Assembly (NCBI RefSeq): GCF_900108315.1
Contig: NZ_FNVB01000013.1
Span: 62,001-126,000 of the forward strand
Length of the DNA stretch: 64,000 bases
Direction: 5' to 3'
From: Saccharopolyspora kobensis
GTDB lineage: Bacteria; Actinomycetota; Actinomycetes; Mycobacteriales; Pseudonocardiaceae
Shown here: positions 1 through 10,096 of the stretch, piece after piece
Numbering within the stretch: position 1 is the stretch's first letter
Layout: each line of letters opens with the position of its first letter
Translations under genes and position numbers: made by a program
The notes under the pieces: generated by a model
The model's database searches: none
Told to the model about the DNA's origin: nothing
The model's input: the letters and a program-made list of their open reading frames with translations, nothing else

Positions 1-3000
1 TCGGTGGCGTTCGGGTACCGCTCCAGCAGCGCGCCCAGCTTGCGGTGCGGCAGCGGGTAAAGCTGCTCCAGCCGGACGACCGCCGTGTCGGTGATGCCCT
101 CCTTGTCGCGGTGCGCCGCCAGCTCGTAGTACAGCTTGCCGGTGCACATCACGATCTTGCGGACGTTCGCCGGGTCCGGCTGCGTCGGGTCGTCGATCAC
201 CGAGGTGAACTTGCCCTCGGTGAAGTCCTCGACCGGGCTGGTCGCGGCCTTCAACCGCAGCATCGACTTCGGCGTGAACACCACCAGCGGGCGGTGGATG
301 CCGTCCAGCGCGTGCCGCCGCAGCAGGTGGAAGTAGTTCGCCGGGGTCGACGGCATCGCGACCGTCATCGAGCCCTCGGCGCACAGCTGCAGCCAGCGCT
401 CGATGCGACCGGAGGTGTGGTCCGGGCCCTGGCCCTCGTGGCCGTGCGGCAGCAGCATGACCACGTCGGAGCGCTGGCCCCACTTGGCCTCACCGGACGA
501 GATGAACTCGTCGATGATCGACTGGGCGCCGTTGAAGAAGTCGCCGAACTGCGCCTCCCACAGCACCAGGGCGTCCGGGTTGGCCACCGAGTAGCCGTAC
601 TCGAAGCCCAGCGCCGCGAACTCCGACAGCGCCGAGTCGTAAACCAGGTACTTCGCCTGGTCCTCCGACAGGTTCTGCAGCGGCGTGTACTCGGTGTTGT
701 TCTTGCGGTCGATCAGCACCGAGTGCCGCTGGCCGAACGTGCCGCGGCGGCTGTCCTGGCCGGTCAGCCGGACCCCGCGGCCCTCCATCACCAGCGAACC
801 GAACGCCAGCAGCTCGCCGAACGCCCAGTCGATGCCGCCCTCGCGCCCCATCTTGGCGCGGCGCTCCAGCACCGGCTTGACCCGCGGGTGCGGGGTGAAG
901 CCCTCGGGCAGGTCGATCTGCGCCTCGGCGATGCGCTCCACGGTCTCCCGCGAGATCGCCGTCGCCAGGCCGCGCGGCACCTGCTGCTCGGACTCCACCG
1001 ACGGGCTCGGCGTCGGCGGGTGCTTCTCCAGCTCGCGGACCTCGTTGAACACGTGCTCCAGCTGAGCGGCGTAGTCCTTCAGCGCCTTCTCGGCCTCTTC
1101 GACGGTCATGTCGCCGCGGCCGATCAGGGACTCGGTGTAGACCTTGCGGACGCTGCGCATCTTGTCGATCGCGTCGTACATCTTCGGCTGGGTCATCGAC
1201 GGGTCGTCGCCCTCGTTGTGACCACGGCGCCGGTAGCAGACCATGTCGATCACGACGTCCTTGCCGAACGCCTGGCGGTACTCCACGGCCAGCCGCGCGA
1301 CCCAGACGCAGGCCTCGGGGTCGTCACCGTTGACGTGGAAGACCGGCGCGCCGATCATCTTCGCCACGTCGGTGCAGTACTTGCTGGAGCGGGAGTGCTC
1401 CGGCGCGGTGGTGTAACCGACCTGGTTGTTGACGATCACGTGCACCGTGCCACCGGTGCGGTAACCGCGCAGCAGCGACAGGTTCAGCGTCTCGGCCACC
1501 ACGCCCTGGCCGGCGAAGGCGGCGTCGCCGTGCAGCAGCACCGGCAGGACGGTGAAGCCCTCCTGGCCCTTGTCCAGGATGTCCTGCTTGGCGCGGACGA
1601 TGCCCTCCAGCACCGGGTCCACGGCTTCCAGGTGCGACGGGTTGGAGGTCAGCGACACCTTGGTCTCGCCGTCGCCGAACATCCGGAAGTACTTGCCCTC
1701 GGCGCCGAGGTGGTACTTGACGTCACCGGAGCCGTGCGCCTGACCCGGGTCCAGATTGCCCTCGAACTCCCGGAAGATCTGCGAGATCGGCTTGCCGACG
1801 ATGTTGGCCAGCACGTTCAGCCGACCGCGGTGCGGCATGCCGATGACGACCTCGTCGAGCTCGTGCGCCGCGGAGGTGTCCAGCACCGCGTCCAGCAGCG
1901 GCACCACGGTCTCCGCGCCCTCCAGCGAGAACCGCTTCTGCCCGACGTACTTGGTCTGCAGGAACGTCTCGAAGGCCTCGGCCGCGTTGAGCTTCGACAG
2001 GATGTACTTCTGCTCGGTCGGGTCCGGCTTGGTGTGCGGCTTCTCGACCCGCTGCTGCAGCCACTCGCGCTCGTCGGGCTCCAGGATGTGCATGTACTCC
2101 ACGCCGACGGTGCGGCAGTAGGAGTCGCGCAGCACGCCCAGCACGTCGCGGAGCTTCATGTGCTCCTTGCCCGCGAACCCGCCGACGGCGAACTCCCGGT
2201 CCAGGTCCCACAGCGTCAGGCTGTGCGACAGGACGTCGAGGTCCTCGTGCCGCCGCTGCCGGTAGTTCAGCGGGTCGATGTCCGCCATCAGGTGACCGCG
2301 GGTGCGGTAGGCGTCGATCAGCTCCAGCACGCGGGCGGTCTTGTCGACCGCGCCCTCCGGGATGTCCTGCGTCCAGCGCACCGGCTCGTACGGGATGCGC
2401 AGGGAGGCGAAGATGTCGTCGAAGAAGTTGTCCTCGCCCAGCAGCAGCTGGTGGATCTTGCGCAGGAAGTCACCGGACTCCGCGCCCTGGATGACCCGGT
2501 GGTCGTAGGTGGACGTCAGCGTCACGATCTTGCTGATGCCCATGTCGACCAGGGCCTTCTCGCTGGCGCCCTGGAACTCGGCCGGGTAGTCCATCGCGCC
2601 GACGCCAATGATCGCGCTCTGGCCCTTGGTCAGCCGCGGCACCGAGTGGTTGGTGCCCGACGGGCCCGGGTTGGTCAGCGAGATCGTGGTGCCCGCGAAG
2701 TCGTCCGCGGTCAGCGCGTTGTTGCGCGCCTTGCGGATGATGTCCTCGTAGGCCTGCCAGAACTGGTGGAACGTCATGTCCTCGCAGCCCTTGATGGAGG
2801 CGACCACGAGGTTGCGCGACCCGTCCTTGCCCGGCAGGTCGATCGCCAGGCCCAGGTTGATGTGCTCCGGCGTGATGGCCGCGGGCTTGCCCTTGGCGTC
2901 CTCGCCGTAGTGGCGGTTCATGTTCGGGAAGTCCCGCACCGCCCGGACCAGCGCGTAGCCGATCAGGTGGGTGAAGGAGATCTTCCCGCCCTTGTTCCGC

Positions 3001-3479
3001 TTCAGGTGGTTGTTGATGACGATGCGGTTGTCGAACAGCAGCTTGGCCGGCACCGCGCGCACGCTCGTCGCGGTCGGCACGGTCAGCGACTGGTCCATGT
3101 TCTTGGCGATCGCAGCCGCCGCGCCGCGCAGCGTCTTGACGTCACCGCTGGCCTGCGGCTCCTTGACCGGAGCGGCCTTCGCGGCCTGCTGCGGCGACGG
3201 CTTGGGCGCAGCGGCCGGCTTGCTCGCCGGAGGTGCGGCCGGTGCGGCGGTCGGGACCTGGCCGTTGGTCCCACCTGCGCGCGTGGCGGTGGTGGTCGGG
3301 GCCGCTGCAGCGGCGGCCGCAGCAGCGGTGTTCTCGGTGGCTGCCTGGCCCGGCTGGTAGTCGGCGAAGAATTCGTGCCACGCCGAGTCTACGGAAGTGG
3401 GATCTTGGAGGTACCGCTCGTACATCTCCTCGATCAACCACTCGTTGGGGCCGAACTGTGACGCAGGGCTGCTGGACAC
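1..3479 (-). CDS. kgd: multifunctional 2-oxoglutarate decarboxylase/dehydrogenase (KGD, fused E1-E2), 3' end cut by window
   Basis: The gene reads leftwards from a GTG at 3479 and is still open at base 1, so about 1159 codons are seen and I estimate that roughly the last 80-100 are missing. The N-terminus has the conserved [18 protein letters not shown] segment, then an Ala/Pro/Thr-rich linker, an E2-like acyltransferase domain ([20 protein letters not shown]) and a thiamine-diphosphate E1 domain ([26 protein letters not shown]). This E1-E2 fusion is typical of actinobacterial KGD/SucA, which converts 2-oxoglutarate to succinyl-CoA or succinic semialdehyde in the TCA cycle, in the cytoplasm with DlaT and Lpd as partners. 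The GTG was chosen because it gives the family N-terminus ([13 protein letters not shown]). The ribosome site is weak (GAGG about 15 nt upstream). Identity is very likely. Confidence 0.96.
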   Translation of the reverse strand, partial: MSSSPASQFGPNEWLIEEMYERYLQDPTSVDSAWHEFFADYQPGQAATENTAAAAAAAAAPTTTATRAGGTNGQVPTAAPAAPPASKPAAAPKPSPQQAAKAAPVKEPQASGDVKTLRGAAAAIAKNMDQSLTVPTATSVRAVPAKLLFDNRIVINNHLKRNKGGKISFTHLIGYALVRAVRDFPNMNRHYGEDAKGKPAAITPEHINLGLAIDLPGKDGSRNLVVASIKGCEDMTFHQFWQAYEDIIRKARNNALTADDFAGTTISLTNPGPSGTNHSVPRLTKGQSAIIGVGAMDYPAEFQGASEKALVDMGISKIVTLTSTYDHRVIQGAESGDFLRKIHQLLLGEDNFFDDIFASLRIPYEPVRWTQDIPEGAVDKTARVLELIDAYRTRGHLMADIDPLNYRQRRHEDLDVLSHSLTLWDLDREFAVGGFAGKEHMKLRDVLGVLRDSYCRTVGVEYMHILEPDEREWLQQRVEKPHTKPDPTEQKYILSKLNAAEAFETFLQTKYVGQKRFSLEGAETVVPLLDAVLDTSAAHELDEVVIGMPHRGRLNVLANIVGKPISQIFREFEGNLDPGQAHGSGDVKYHLGAEGKYFRMFGDGETKVSLTSNPSHLEAVDPVLEGIVRAKQDILDKGQEGFTVLPVLLHGDAAFAGQGVVAETLNLSLLRGYRTGGTVHVIVNNQVGYTTAPEHSRSSKYCTDVAKMIGAPVFHVNGDDPEACVWVARLAVEYRQAFGKDVVIDMVCYRRRGHNEGDDPSMTQPKMYDAIDKMRSVRKVYTESLIGRGDMTVEEAEKALKDYAAQLEHVFNEVRELEKHPPTPSPSVESEQQVPRGLATAISRETVERIAEAQIDLPEGFTPHPRVKPVLERRAKMGREGGIDWAFGELLAFGSLVMEGRGVRLTGQDSRRGTFGQRHSVLIDRKNNTEYTPLQNLSEDQAKYLVYDSALSEFAALGFEYGYSVANPDALVLWEAQFGDFFNGAQSIIDEFISSGEAKWGQRSDVVMLLPHGHEGQGPDHTSGRIERWLQLCAEGSMTVAMPSTPANYFHLLRRHALDGIHRPLVVFTPKSMLRLKAATSPVEDFTEGKFTSVIDDPTQPDPANVRKIVMCTGKLYYELAAHRDKEGITDTAVVRLEQLYPLPHRKLGALLERYPNAT

Positions 3480-3868
3480 GGCTGGCGTTCGCCTCGATCC
3501 ATATGCTCGTGATTTACAGACACACTCGGGTACCAGGCTAGCGGTCCGATTCGCGAGGTTGGCACACAGGACGGCCGTTCGGCTGACGACCTCGGTCACA
3601 AAATCGATCAGGAAAGCCCAGCTTGCGCCGGGATCGGCCCGGTTCGGCTCACGTGAAAGATCAACGGCCGCACAACATGCCTCGTTCGCGATTCGGCGTC
3701 GCTTGCCAATACTCCATCTGGGTTGTCGCCCGTAACCAGTATGACGTTTCAACGACACGCTGTGTTCCCGACCCGTGACCAGGTTTCCCGGATCCCGGAA
3801 CCGGCCGGGTGACGCGTCTCACCAGCGGCAACACCAGTATCTCGCAGTGCCGACGCTGTCGCGGACCG

Positions 3869-4154
3869 TGACAGGAAGGTTCCCGTGCTCGCACCGCCGC
3901 CCGGCGCGGTGGATGACAGGAAAGTTCCCATGCTTGCAGCCCGGGCTCGCCACGCCGGGGGAGCGGGCTGACAGGAAGGTTCCCCTCCTCACGCGGCCGC
4001 CGCGCGTTCCGGGGCGGGGCGAATGACAGAAAGGTTCCCTTCCTCGCAGCTACGGCCCAGCTGCGCTGGGGATTCGGCTGACAGGAAGGTTCCCTTCCTC
4101 ACGTAACCGCCGCGTGCCCCGGCCGGTGGGTGACAGGAAAGTTCCCATGCTCGC
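3869..4154 (+). repeat. intergenic repeat cluster 1: six direct copies
   Basis: Copies on the plus strand begin at 3869, 3914, 3969, 4024, 4079 and 4131, with periods of 45, 55, 55, 55 and 52 bp. Each has the core TGACAGGAARGTTCCC followed by a variable eight-base tail such as ATGCTTGC, TTCCTCGC or a CTCACG form. The gaps between copies are unrelated to each other. The cluster fills the space between the 3' end of the ABC exporter gene and the 5' end of kgd. The rest of 3480-3868 holds no gene that I can see and must contain the kgd promoter. Confidence 0.95.
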
Positions 4155-4161
4155 AGCGCCG

Positions 4162-7100
4162 TCAGGCGATGCTGGACCTGTCGGCGGTCGCGTGCCGGTC
4201 GCCGGTCGCGTCCGCCGCTCGCCACAGGCGCGCGTAGTGGCCGTCCTCGTCGAGGAGCTCGGCGTGCGACCCCTGCTCGACGATCCGGCCGTCGTCGACG
4301 ACCACGATGCGGTCCGCGCGGGCCGCGGTCGCCAGCCGGTGCGCGACCACGAAAGTGGTGCGCTGCGCGGCGAGCTGATCACTGGCTGCGATCACCATCG
4401 ACTCGGTCGCCGGGTCCAGCGCCGCGGTCGCCTCGTCGAGCAGCAGGACGTCGGGATCGACCAGCTCCGCGCGGGCCAGCGCGACCAGCTGCCGCTGGCC
4501 CGCGGACAGGCCGCGGCCGCGCTCGCCGACCTGCTGGCGGAAGCCGCTGGGCAGCATCGCGATGCCCGGCAGCGCCCCGACCGCCCGCGCCGCGCCCTCC
4601 ACCTCGGCTGGCTCGGCGCCCGGGCGCGCGTAGGCGATGTTGTCGGCGACATCGCCGGTGAACAGGTGCCCCTCCTGCGGCACGACCGCCAGCCGCCGGT
4701 GGAACGCCGCCAAGTCGTAGTGGCGCACGTCCACCCCGTCGATCAGCACCGCGCCGTCGGTGACGTCGTAGAACCGCGCGATCAGCTTGATCAGCGTCGA
4801 CTTGCCCGCACCGGTGGCGCCGACCAGCGCGACCGTCTCACCGGCGCGCACCCGCAGCGAGACGTCGCGCAGCGCGAACTGCTCGGTCCCGGAGTAGCGG
4901 AACGACACCGACCGGAGCTCGACCTCGCCGCTGAGCCGCTCGGGCACCGGTGCCGGATCGGTCGGCTGGGGCACGGAGGTCGGGGTGCGCAGCAGGTCAC
5001 CGATGCGCCGCAGCCCGACCATCGCCTGCTGGTAGCCGTCGAAGACGCCGGACAGCTGCTGCACGGGTGCGAAGAACAACCCGAGGTAGAGCAGGAACGC
5101 CACCAGCACACCCGGTGTCAGGTCACCCGAGGCGACCCGCGCGGCACCGACGCCGAGCACCGCGGCCTGGGCGATCTCGGACAGCAGCGCGACGAACGGG
5201 AAGTAGGTCGCGATGTAGCGCTGGGCGCGCAGCCTCGAACGTCGGTAGGCGTCGCTGCGCTGCGCGAACACCTTCGCCGCGTGGCCTTCGCGCCGGTGCG
5301 CCTGCGCCACCCGCATGCCCGAGACGTTCTCCTGCAGGTCCGCGTTGACCGTGCTGACCCGCTCGCGCGCCTCGGCGTAGGCGACCGAGGAGACCCTTCG
5401 GAAGATCAGCGTCGCCACCAGCAGCACCGGCAGCACCGCCATCGCGACCAGGGCCAGCGAACCGTCGGTGACCAGCAGCGCACCGGCGATGCCGAACAGG
5501 GTGAGCACGCTGACCACGAACGTCGCCAACCCGGTCTGCAAGAACGTCGACAGGGCGTCGACGTCGGTGGTCATCCGCGTCATGATCCGGCCGGCCAGCT
5601 CGCGCTCGTAGTAGTCCAGGCCGAGCCGCTGCAGGTGCGCGAAGCTGCGCAACCGCAGCAGGTAGAGCAGGGTCTCTCCGGTCCGCGCGGTGATGACGGT
5701 CTGCAGCTTGACCACCAGCCACCCGATGCAGACGATCAGCCCGGCCAGCGCGGTCGCCCACCACAGGACGTCGACGCTGCCGGTGCTGATGCCGCCGTCG
5801 ATGCCCTGGCGCACCAGCGACGGCAGCGCGATCGAGGTCAGCGCGTCACCGGCGACCAGCAGCACGGTCAGCAGCAGGCCCCAGCGGATCGGCCGCAGCA
5901 GCCTGGAGAGCTTGAAGTCCGGGTCAGGCGCGGTGGGGTCCTCGTCGCGCAGGTCCGGCCGGTCGGTCGCCGGCGGCAGCTTCCGGATGCCCTCGACCAG
6001 CTCCGGCGTCGGCGGCATCGATCCACCGCTCTCGGACTCGTCCGGCTCCGGCCACAGCTCCGGCGTGATGCCCGCGTCGTTCGAGGTCAGCGAGCCGTCT
6101 CGGCGGTCGTCGATGGAGTCGCCGGGACCGGCCAGCAGCGCCCGGAACAGCTCGCAGCGCTGCGTCAGCTCCGCCTCGGTGCCCACGTCGACGACCCGGC
6201 CCTCGTCGAGCACGGCGATCCGGTCGGCCAGCGCGAGCGTCGAGCGGCGGTGCGCGATCAGCAGCGTCGTGCGCTGGGCGGTCACCGAGCTCAGGGTGTC
6301 GTGGATCGCGGCTTCGGTGGCCGGGTCGACGGCCGATGTGGCGTCGTCGAGCACCAGGATCCGCGGGTTCGACAGCAGCGCCCGAGCGAGCGCGACGCGC
6401 TGCCGCTGACCACCGGAGAGGGTGAGGCCCCGCTCGCCGACCTCGGTGGCGTAGCCGTCCGGCAGCGAGGTGATGAACTCGTGCGCTTCCGCGGCCTTCG
6501 CCGCGGCGATCACGTCGGCCTCCGAAGCGTCCGGGCGACCGTAGGCGATGTTGCCGCGGATGGTGTCGGAGAACAGGAACGCCTCCTCGAACACCACCCC
6601 GACAGCGCTGCGCAGCGAGTCCAGCCGCAGATCGCGGATGTCGTGGGCAGCGGCGCCGTCCTCCGCTGGCCGGATCGCGACGCTGCCCGAGTGCACGTCG
6701 TAGAAGCGGGTCAGCAGGAGCGAGACCGTCGACTTGCCCGAACCGGCCGGGCCCACCAGCGCCACCGTCTCACCCGGCCGCACCTGCAGCGAAGCCTCCG
6801 AGAGCACCGGTTGGTCCCGGGTGTAGCCGAAGGTCACCTCGTCGAACCGCACCTCCAGCGGGCCCTCCGGCAACCGCACCGCACCGGGCTTCTCCTGCAC
6901 CTCGGGCTGCGAGTCGATCAGCTCGTGGATCCGCTCGACACCGGCACGGGCGAGCTGCGCCTGGATCACCACGCTCGACAGCATCCGAGCAGGACCGCCG
7001 AGCATCGCGACGTAACCGGCGAAGGCCACGAACGTGCCCAGGCTGACCTGCCCCTGCAGCACCATCCAGCCGCCGAGCCCGAGCACCCCGACCTGGCCCG

Positions 7101-7881
7101 CCGACGGCAGCGCGGCCAGGCTCGCCGCCGGTGTGGAGGTCATGCGGGCAGCGCGCAGCCGCTCGCCGAACAGCCGCCGCGCCCGGGTCTCCAGCCGCCC
7201 GACCTCGCGGTCCTCCTGCCCGAAGCCCTTGACCACCCGGACACCGGTGACGGTTTCCTCGACGTGCTGAGCGATGTCGGCGGCGCGCTGCTGCGCCGAC
7301 CACGTCGCCGGGAACAACCGCTTCTTGCTGCGCGCGGAGACCACCGCGATCAGCGGAGCGACGATCAGCGAGACGACGGTGAGCAGCGGCGACAGCCACA
7401 GCATCGCGATGATCGCGAACAGCGCCAGCACGGCGGTCCCGGCCGCCAGCGGCACCATCGACAGCAGCGAGTTCACCAGCTGCAGATCGCTGATCGACCG
7501 CGACACCACCTGCCCGGTGCGCAACGCGTCCTGCTTGCCGCCGTCCAGCCGCTGCATCGCACCGAACACCGCGCGCCGCAGGTCGTGCTGCACGTCGAGC
7601 GCAAGCCGCCCGGCGCTGTAGCGGCGGACGAACGCCGCGCCGAAGCGGAACACGCCGAGCACGAGCAGGACGACCACGATCCACCACAACCGGTCGGTGG
7701 TGTTGGCGACGGCGTCGTCCACCGCCAGCTTGGTCAGCAGCGGGACCAGGGCCTCCAGGCCGACGGCGGTGACCGACGCGCCCATCGCCAGCGCCAGGGC
7801 GACCGGGTGCCGTCGACAAGCGGCGAAGAGGCGACGGATCCAGCCGCCGGATGACGGGCGGGGATTACCGGAGTCGCTCAC
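4162..7881 (-). CDS. double-length ABC exporter (TMD-NBD-TMD-NBD), Rv0194-like
   Basis: The 1239-residue protein fuses two complete half-transporters: TMD1 (about residues 20-310), NBD1 (about 345-580), TMD2 (about 660-950) and NBD2 (about 990-1220). NBD1 has Walker A GPAGSGKST, signature LSGGQRQRVALARALL and Walker B ILVLDD; NBD2 has GATGAGKST, LSAGQRQLVALARAEL and VLLLDE. The residue after Walker B is therefore Asp in NBD1 and Glu in NBD2, so one ATP site is probably degenerate, as in heterodimeric exporters. The order and size match Mycobacterium tuberculosis Rv0194, a multidrug efflux pump of the inner membrane. The substrate here is unknown. The start at MSDSGNPRP is reasonable but no strong ribosome site decides it. 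Confidence 0.95.
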   Translation of the reverse strand: MSDSGNPRPSSGGWIRRLFAACRRHPVALALAMGASVTAVGLEALVPLLTKLAVDDAVANTTDRLWWIVVVLLVLGVFRFGAAFVRRYSAGRLALDVQHDLRRAVFGAMQRLDGGKQDALRTGQVVSRSISDLQLVNSLLSMVPLAAGTAVLALFAIIAMLWLSPLLTVVSLIVAPLIAVVSARSKKRLFPATWSAQQRAADIAQHVEETVTGVRVVKGFGQEDREVGRLETRARRLFGERLRAARMTSTPAASLAALPSAGQVGVLGLGGWMVLQGQVSLGTFVAFAGYVAMLGGPARMLSSVVIQAQLARAGVERIHELIDSQPEVQEKPGAVRLPEGPLEVRFDEVTFGYTRDQPVLSEASLQVRPGETVALVGPAGSGKSTVSLLLTRFYDVHSGSVAIRPAEDGAAAHDIRDLRLDSLRSAVGVVFEEAFLFSDTIRGNIAYGRPDASEADVIAAAKAAEAHEFITSLPDGYATEVGERGLTLSGGQRQRVALARALLSNPRILVLDDATSAVDPATEAAIHDTLSSVTAQRTTLLIAHRRSTLALADRIAVLDEGRVVDVGTEAELTQRCELFRALLAGPGDSIDDRRDGSLTSNDAGITPELWPEPDESESGGSMPPTPELVEGIRKLPPATDRPDLRDEDPTAPDPDFKLSRLLRPIRWGLLLTVLLVAGDALTSIALPSLVRQGIDGGISTGSVDVLWWATALAGLIVCIGWLVVKLQTVITARTGETLLYLLRLRSFAHLQRLGLDYYERELAGRIMTRMTTDVDALSTFLQTGLATFVVSVLTLFGIAGALLVTDGSLALVAMAVLPVLLVATLIFRRVSSVAYAEARERVSTVNADLQENVSGMRVAQAHRREGHAAKVFAQRSDAYRRSRLRAQRYIATYFPFVALLSEIAQAAVLGVGAARVASGDLTPGVLVAFLLYLGLFFAPVQQLSGVFDGYQQAMVGLRRIGDLLRTPTSVPQPTDPAPVPERLSGEVELRSVSFRYSGTEQFALRDVSLRVRAGETVALVGATGAGKSTLIKLIARFYDVTDGAVLIDGVDVRHYDLAAFHRRLAVVPQEGHLFTGDVADNIAYARPGAEPAEVEGAARAVGALPGIAMLPSGFRQQVGERGRGLSAGQRQLVALARAELVDPDVLLLDEATAALDPATESMVIAASDQLAAQRTTFVVAHRLATAARADRIVVVDDGRIVEQGSHAELLDEDGHYARLWRAADATGDRHATADRSSIA

Positions 7882-7951
7882 GCAGCAAGGTTATGCCGAC
7901 CCACCGACCACGCAGTCCGCCCAACCCCGCGGTGTGACCTCACCAACCGGT

Positions 7952-8133
7952 GGAGCATGGGAACCTTCCTGTCACCCCGCGCCCGCGCCGGTGACAGGAA
8001 AGTTCCCTTCCTCACGTCAGCGCCCGTGCCGTGGCAGGAAGGTTCCCATGCCCAGGGCATCGGTGGGCTGACAGGAAAGTTCCCATCCTCACGTCAGCGG
8101 GCGTGCCGGTGACAGGAAGGTTCCCATCCTCGC
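7952..8133. repeat. intergenic repeat cluster 2: five copies, mixed orientation
   Basis: The first copy (7952-7974) is in the reverse orientation (GGAGCATGGGAACC then TTCCTGTCA). The next four, at 7992, 8032, 8069 and 8110, are forward. The 8032 copy is diverged (TGGCAGGAAGG, tail ATGCCCAG). This is the only cluster in the window that mixes orientations. It lies between the 5' end of the ABC exporter and the 3' end of the ABC-2 permease gene. Confidence 0.93.
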
Positions 8134-8139
8134 GTCGGC

Positions 8140-8994
8140 TCAGGCGATGTCGCGGCGGCGGCTGGCCCACCAGCCACCGGCGATGAACACGGCGGTGTAG
8201 GCCAGGAAGGTGAGCATGCTCGCCCACCACGCGTGCCCGTAGTGGCCGCCGAAGAACACGTGCAGGAGCTCGAAGGCCACCCGCGGCACGTCCGGTTCGT
8301 CCGGTCCGGCCACTGCCGCGATGAACAGCGGCACCGCCAGGTTGGACACGATCCCGTTGCCCGCCGAGCCCGGCAGGTACGGGCCGATGCCGGAGACGTT
8401 GGAGCTCACCAGCGCCATCGAGACGATGAACTCGACGACGAACTTGTAGACCAGCGGCAGGATGATCGCCAGCACCGCGTTCGCGACGAGCGCGCCGAAC
8501 CCGACTCCGAGCAGCGTCCACAGCACCATCGCGAGCACGCAGGTGGCGCCGACGCTCAGCCAGTCGCCGATGTCGCCGAACTGCCCGATGTCCTGGCTCG
8601 CGCCGACGAGCCCGCCCAGGCTCGCGCACAGCACGTTGACCAGCCCGTACACCGCGCCGACGGCCGCCGCCAGGACCAGCTTCGCGATGAGCACCGCGCT
8701 GCGCGGATTGCTGGTCAGGAAGCTGGTCGTGATGGTCTTGTTCCGGTATTCGCCCGCGACGCACAGCGCACCGAACAGGGCGCCGAAGATGGTGCTGAAG
8801 TTCGCCGACATGGCCACCGACAGCAGTGCCAGCGGCACCGGCCGGTCCAGCTGCTGGATGCTGTTGAGGAATCCGACGAAGCTGGTGCCCATCCAGCCGG
8901 CGCCGAACCCGATCACCGCGACCGGGATGAGCAGCGCCCACCACAGATTGGTCGTGAAGGTCTTGCGGAACTCCGCCTTGATCAGCGCGCCCAT
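8140..8994 (-). CDS. ABC-2 type permease subunit
   Basis: This 284-residue membrane protein starts MGALIKAEFRKTFTTNLWWA, the usual N-terminus of ABC-2 permeases that pair with a stand-alone ATPase. About six hydrophobic helices follow (for example around residues 15-40, 60-85, 105-130, 150-180, 185-215 and 255-278). It ends with a basic tail (SRRRDIA). The ATG overlaps the TGA of the upstream ATPase gene by one base (TGATG), so the two are translationally coupled. Together they should form an inner-membrane exporter, with substrate unknown. Similar pairs serve in antibiotic self-resistance or lipid export, but nothing here fixes the role. Confidence 0.93.
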   Translation of the reverse strand: MGALIKAEFRKTFTTNLWWALLIPVAVIGFGAGWMGTSFVGFLNSIQQLDRPVPLALLSVAMSANFSTIFGALFGALCVAGEYRNKTITTSFLTSNPRSAVLIAKLVLAAAVGAVYGLVNVLCASLGGLVGASQDIGQFGDIGDWLSVGATCVLAMVLWTLLGVGFGALVANAVLAIILPLVYKFVVEFIVSMALVSSNVSGIGPYLPGSAGNGIVSNLAVPLFIAAVAGPDEPDVPRVAFELLHVFFGGHYGHAWWASMLTFLAYTAVFIAGGWWASRRRDIA

Positions 8995-9989
8995 CACATG
9001 CGCCCCCCGAGTCCGCGCTGGTCGTCGGGCTGCGGGCCGGTCGGCCGGGCCCACGCCTGGGCTCCGGGCACGGCCTGCGGGACGCCCGCGTACTGGCCGT
9101 TGGTGAGCTGGAAGAACAGCTGCTCCAGGCCGATCCGCTCGTCCTGCATGCCGTAGAGCGCGATCCCGGCGTTCAGCGCGAGGTCGGCGACCGTGCGGGA
9201 ATCCGCTTCGAGCACCGCCAACCGCCCGTCCGGCACGTACTCGATGCGGTAGCCGGCCTCCTGCAGCTTCTCGGCCAGCGCACCCGGGTCGGCGGCCTGC
9301 ACCAGCGCGCGCGACTGCTGGGCGGCGCGCAGCTGCTCGATGCTGCCGTCGTAGACGCACTGCCCGCGGCTGATGACCACCAGCTGGTCCACGGTGTGCT
9401 CGATCTCCCGGAGGAAGTGGCTGGACATCAGCACGGTGCGGCCGCTCGCGGCGAAGGCCTTCAGGAAGTTGCGCAGCCAGGCGATGCCTTCCGGGTCGAG
9501 CCCGTTGGCCGGTTCGTCCAGCACGAGCACCTGCGGATCGCCGAGCAGCGCCGTGGCCAGGGCCAGCCGCTGCCGCATGCCCAGCGAGAAGCCGCTGGGC
9601 TTGCGCTTCGCGGCGGGTGCCAGGCCGACGAGTTCGAGCGCCCGGTCGGCCTGCTCGTCCGGCACGTTCATGGCCGCCGCGTAGCAGCGCAGGTGGTTCT
9701 GCGCGGTGCGGCCCGGGTGGAAGCTCTGCGCGTCGAGGACGGCGCCGATCACCGTCGCGGGGTTGGGCAGCTGGTGGAACGGCAGACCGCTGATCGTGGC
9801 GGTGCCCGCGGTGGGCGTCACCAGGCCGAGGATCATGCGCAGCGTCGTGGTCTTCCCGGACCCGTTGGGGCCGAGGAACCCGGTAACCGTGCCTGGCCGC
9901 ACCGTGAAATCGAGGTTCTGGACCGCGTGCACCGGCCCGTAGCTCTTGCTGAGACCTCGCACGATGATCCGGCCGCTGCCGTCGTGCAC
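8994..9989 (-). CDS. ABC transporter ATP-binding protein
   Basis: This 331-residue protein has a canonical nucleotide-binding domain in its first 220 residues: Walker A GPNGSGKTTT near residue 39, signature SLGMRQRLALA, Walker B VLVLDEPANGLDPEG and the switch His in LMSSHFL. The remaining 110 residues form the C-terminal extension common in drug-export ATPases, ending in a Pro/Gln-rich tail. It energises the permease encoded immediately downstream, with a one-base overlap. A GTG start at 9989 is used because a GGAGGG lies just upstream and the protein then begins directly before the NBD. The spacing is short, so a nearby in-frame start is possible. Confidence 0.94.
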   Translation of the reverse strand: MHDGSGRIIVRGLSKSYGPVHAVQNLDFTVRPGTVTGFLGPNGSGKTTTLRMILGLVTPTAGTATISGLPFHQLPNPATVIGAVLDAQSFHPGRTAQNHLRCYAAAMNVPDEQADRALELVGLAPAAKRKPSGFSLGMRQRLALATALLGDPQVLVLDEPANGLDPEGIAWLRNFLKAFAASGRTVLMSSHFLREIEHTVDQLVVISRGQCVYDGSIEQLRAAQQSRALVQAADPGALAEKLQEAGYRIEYVPDGRLAVLEADSRTVADLALNAGIALYGMQDERIGLEQLFFQLTNGQYAGVPQAVPGAQAWARPTGPQPDDQRGLGGRM

Positions 9990-10096
9990 ACACCCTCCAA
10001 CATCACCTGTTCACCCGACGCCGTCCATCCTGCCGGACGAAGTCGGGGTGCAGGTGCGGAGTGGTGGTTTTCCTGCCCAGCTCACAACGGGTGCGG

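Noticed and set aside
45-3461. 1138-codon open frame on the plus strand
   Set aside because: It is the antisense shadow of kgd. Its product is Arg/Val/His/Gln-rich with no domain, while the minus strand encodes a full enzyme.
3869-4154. CRISPR array
   Set aside because: Six direct repeats with gaps of about 20-31 bp look array-like, but repeats vary in sequence, spacing is irregular, the same repeat occurs singly and in both orientations across the window, and no cas gene is present.
4114-7854. 1246-codon open frame on the plus strand opposite the ABC exporter
   Set aside because: Its composition is that of a GC-rich shadow; the minus strand has Walker and signature motifs in the right places.
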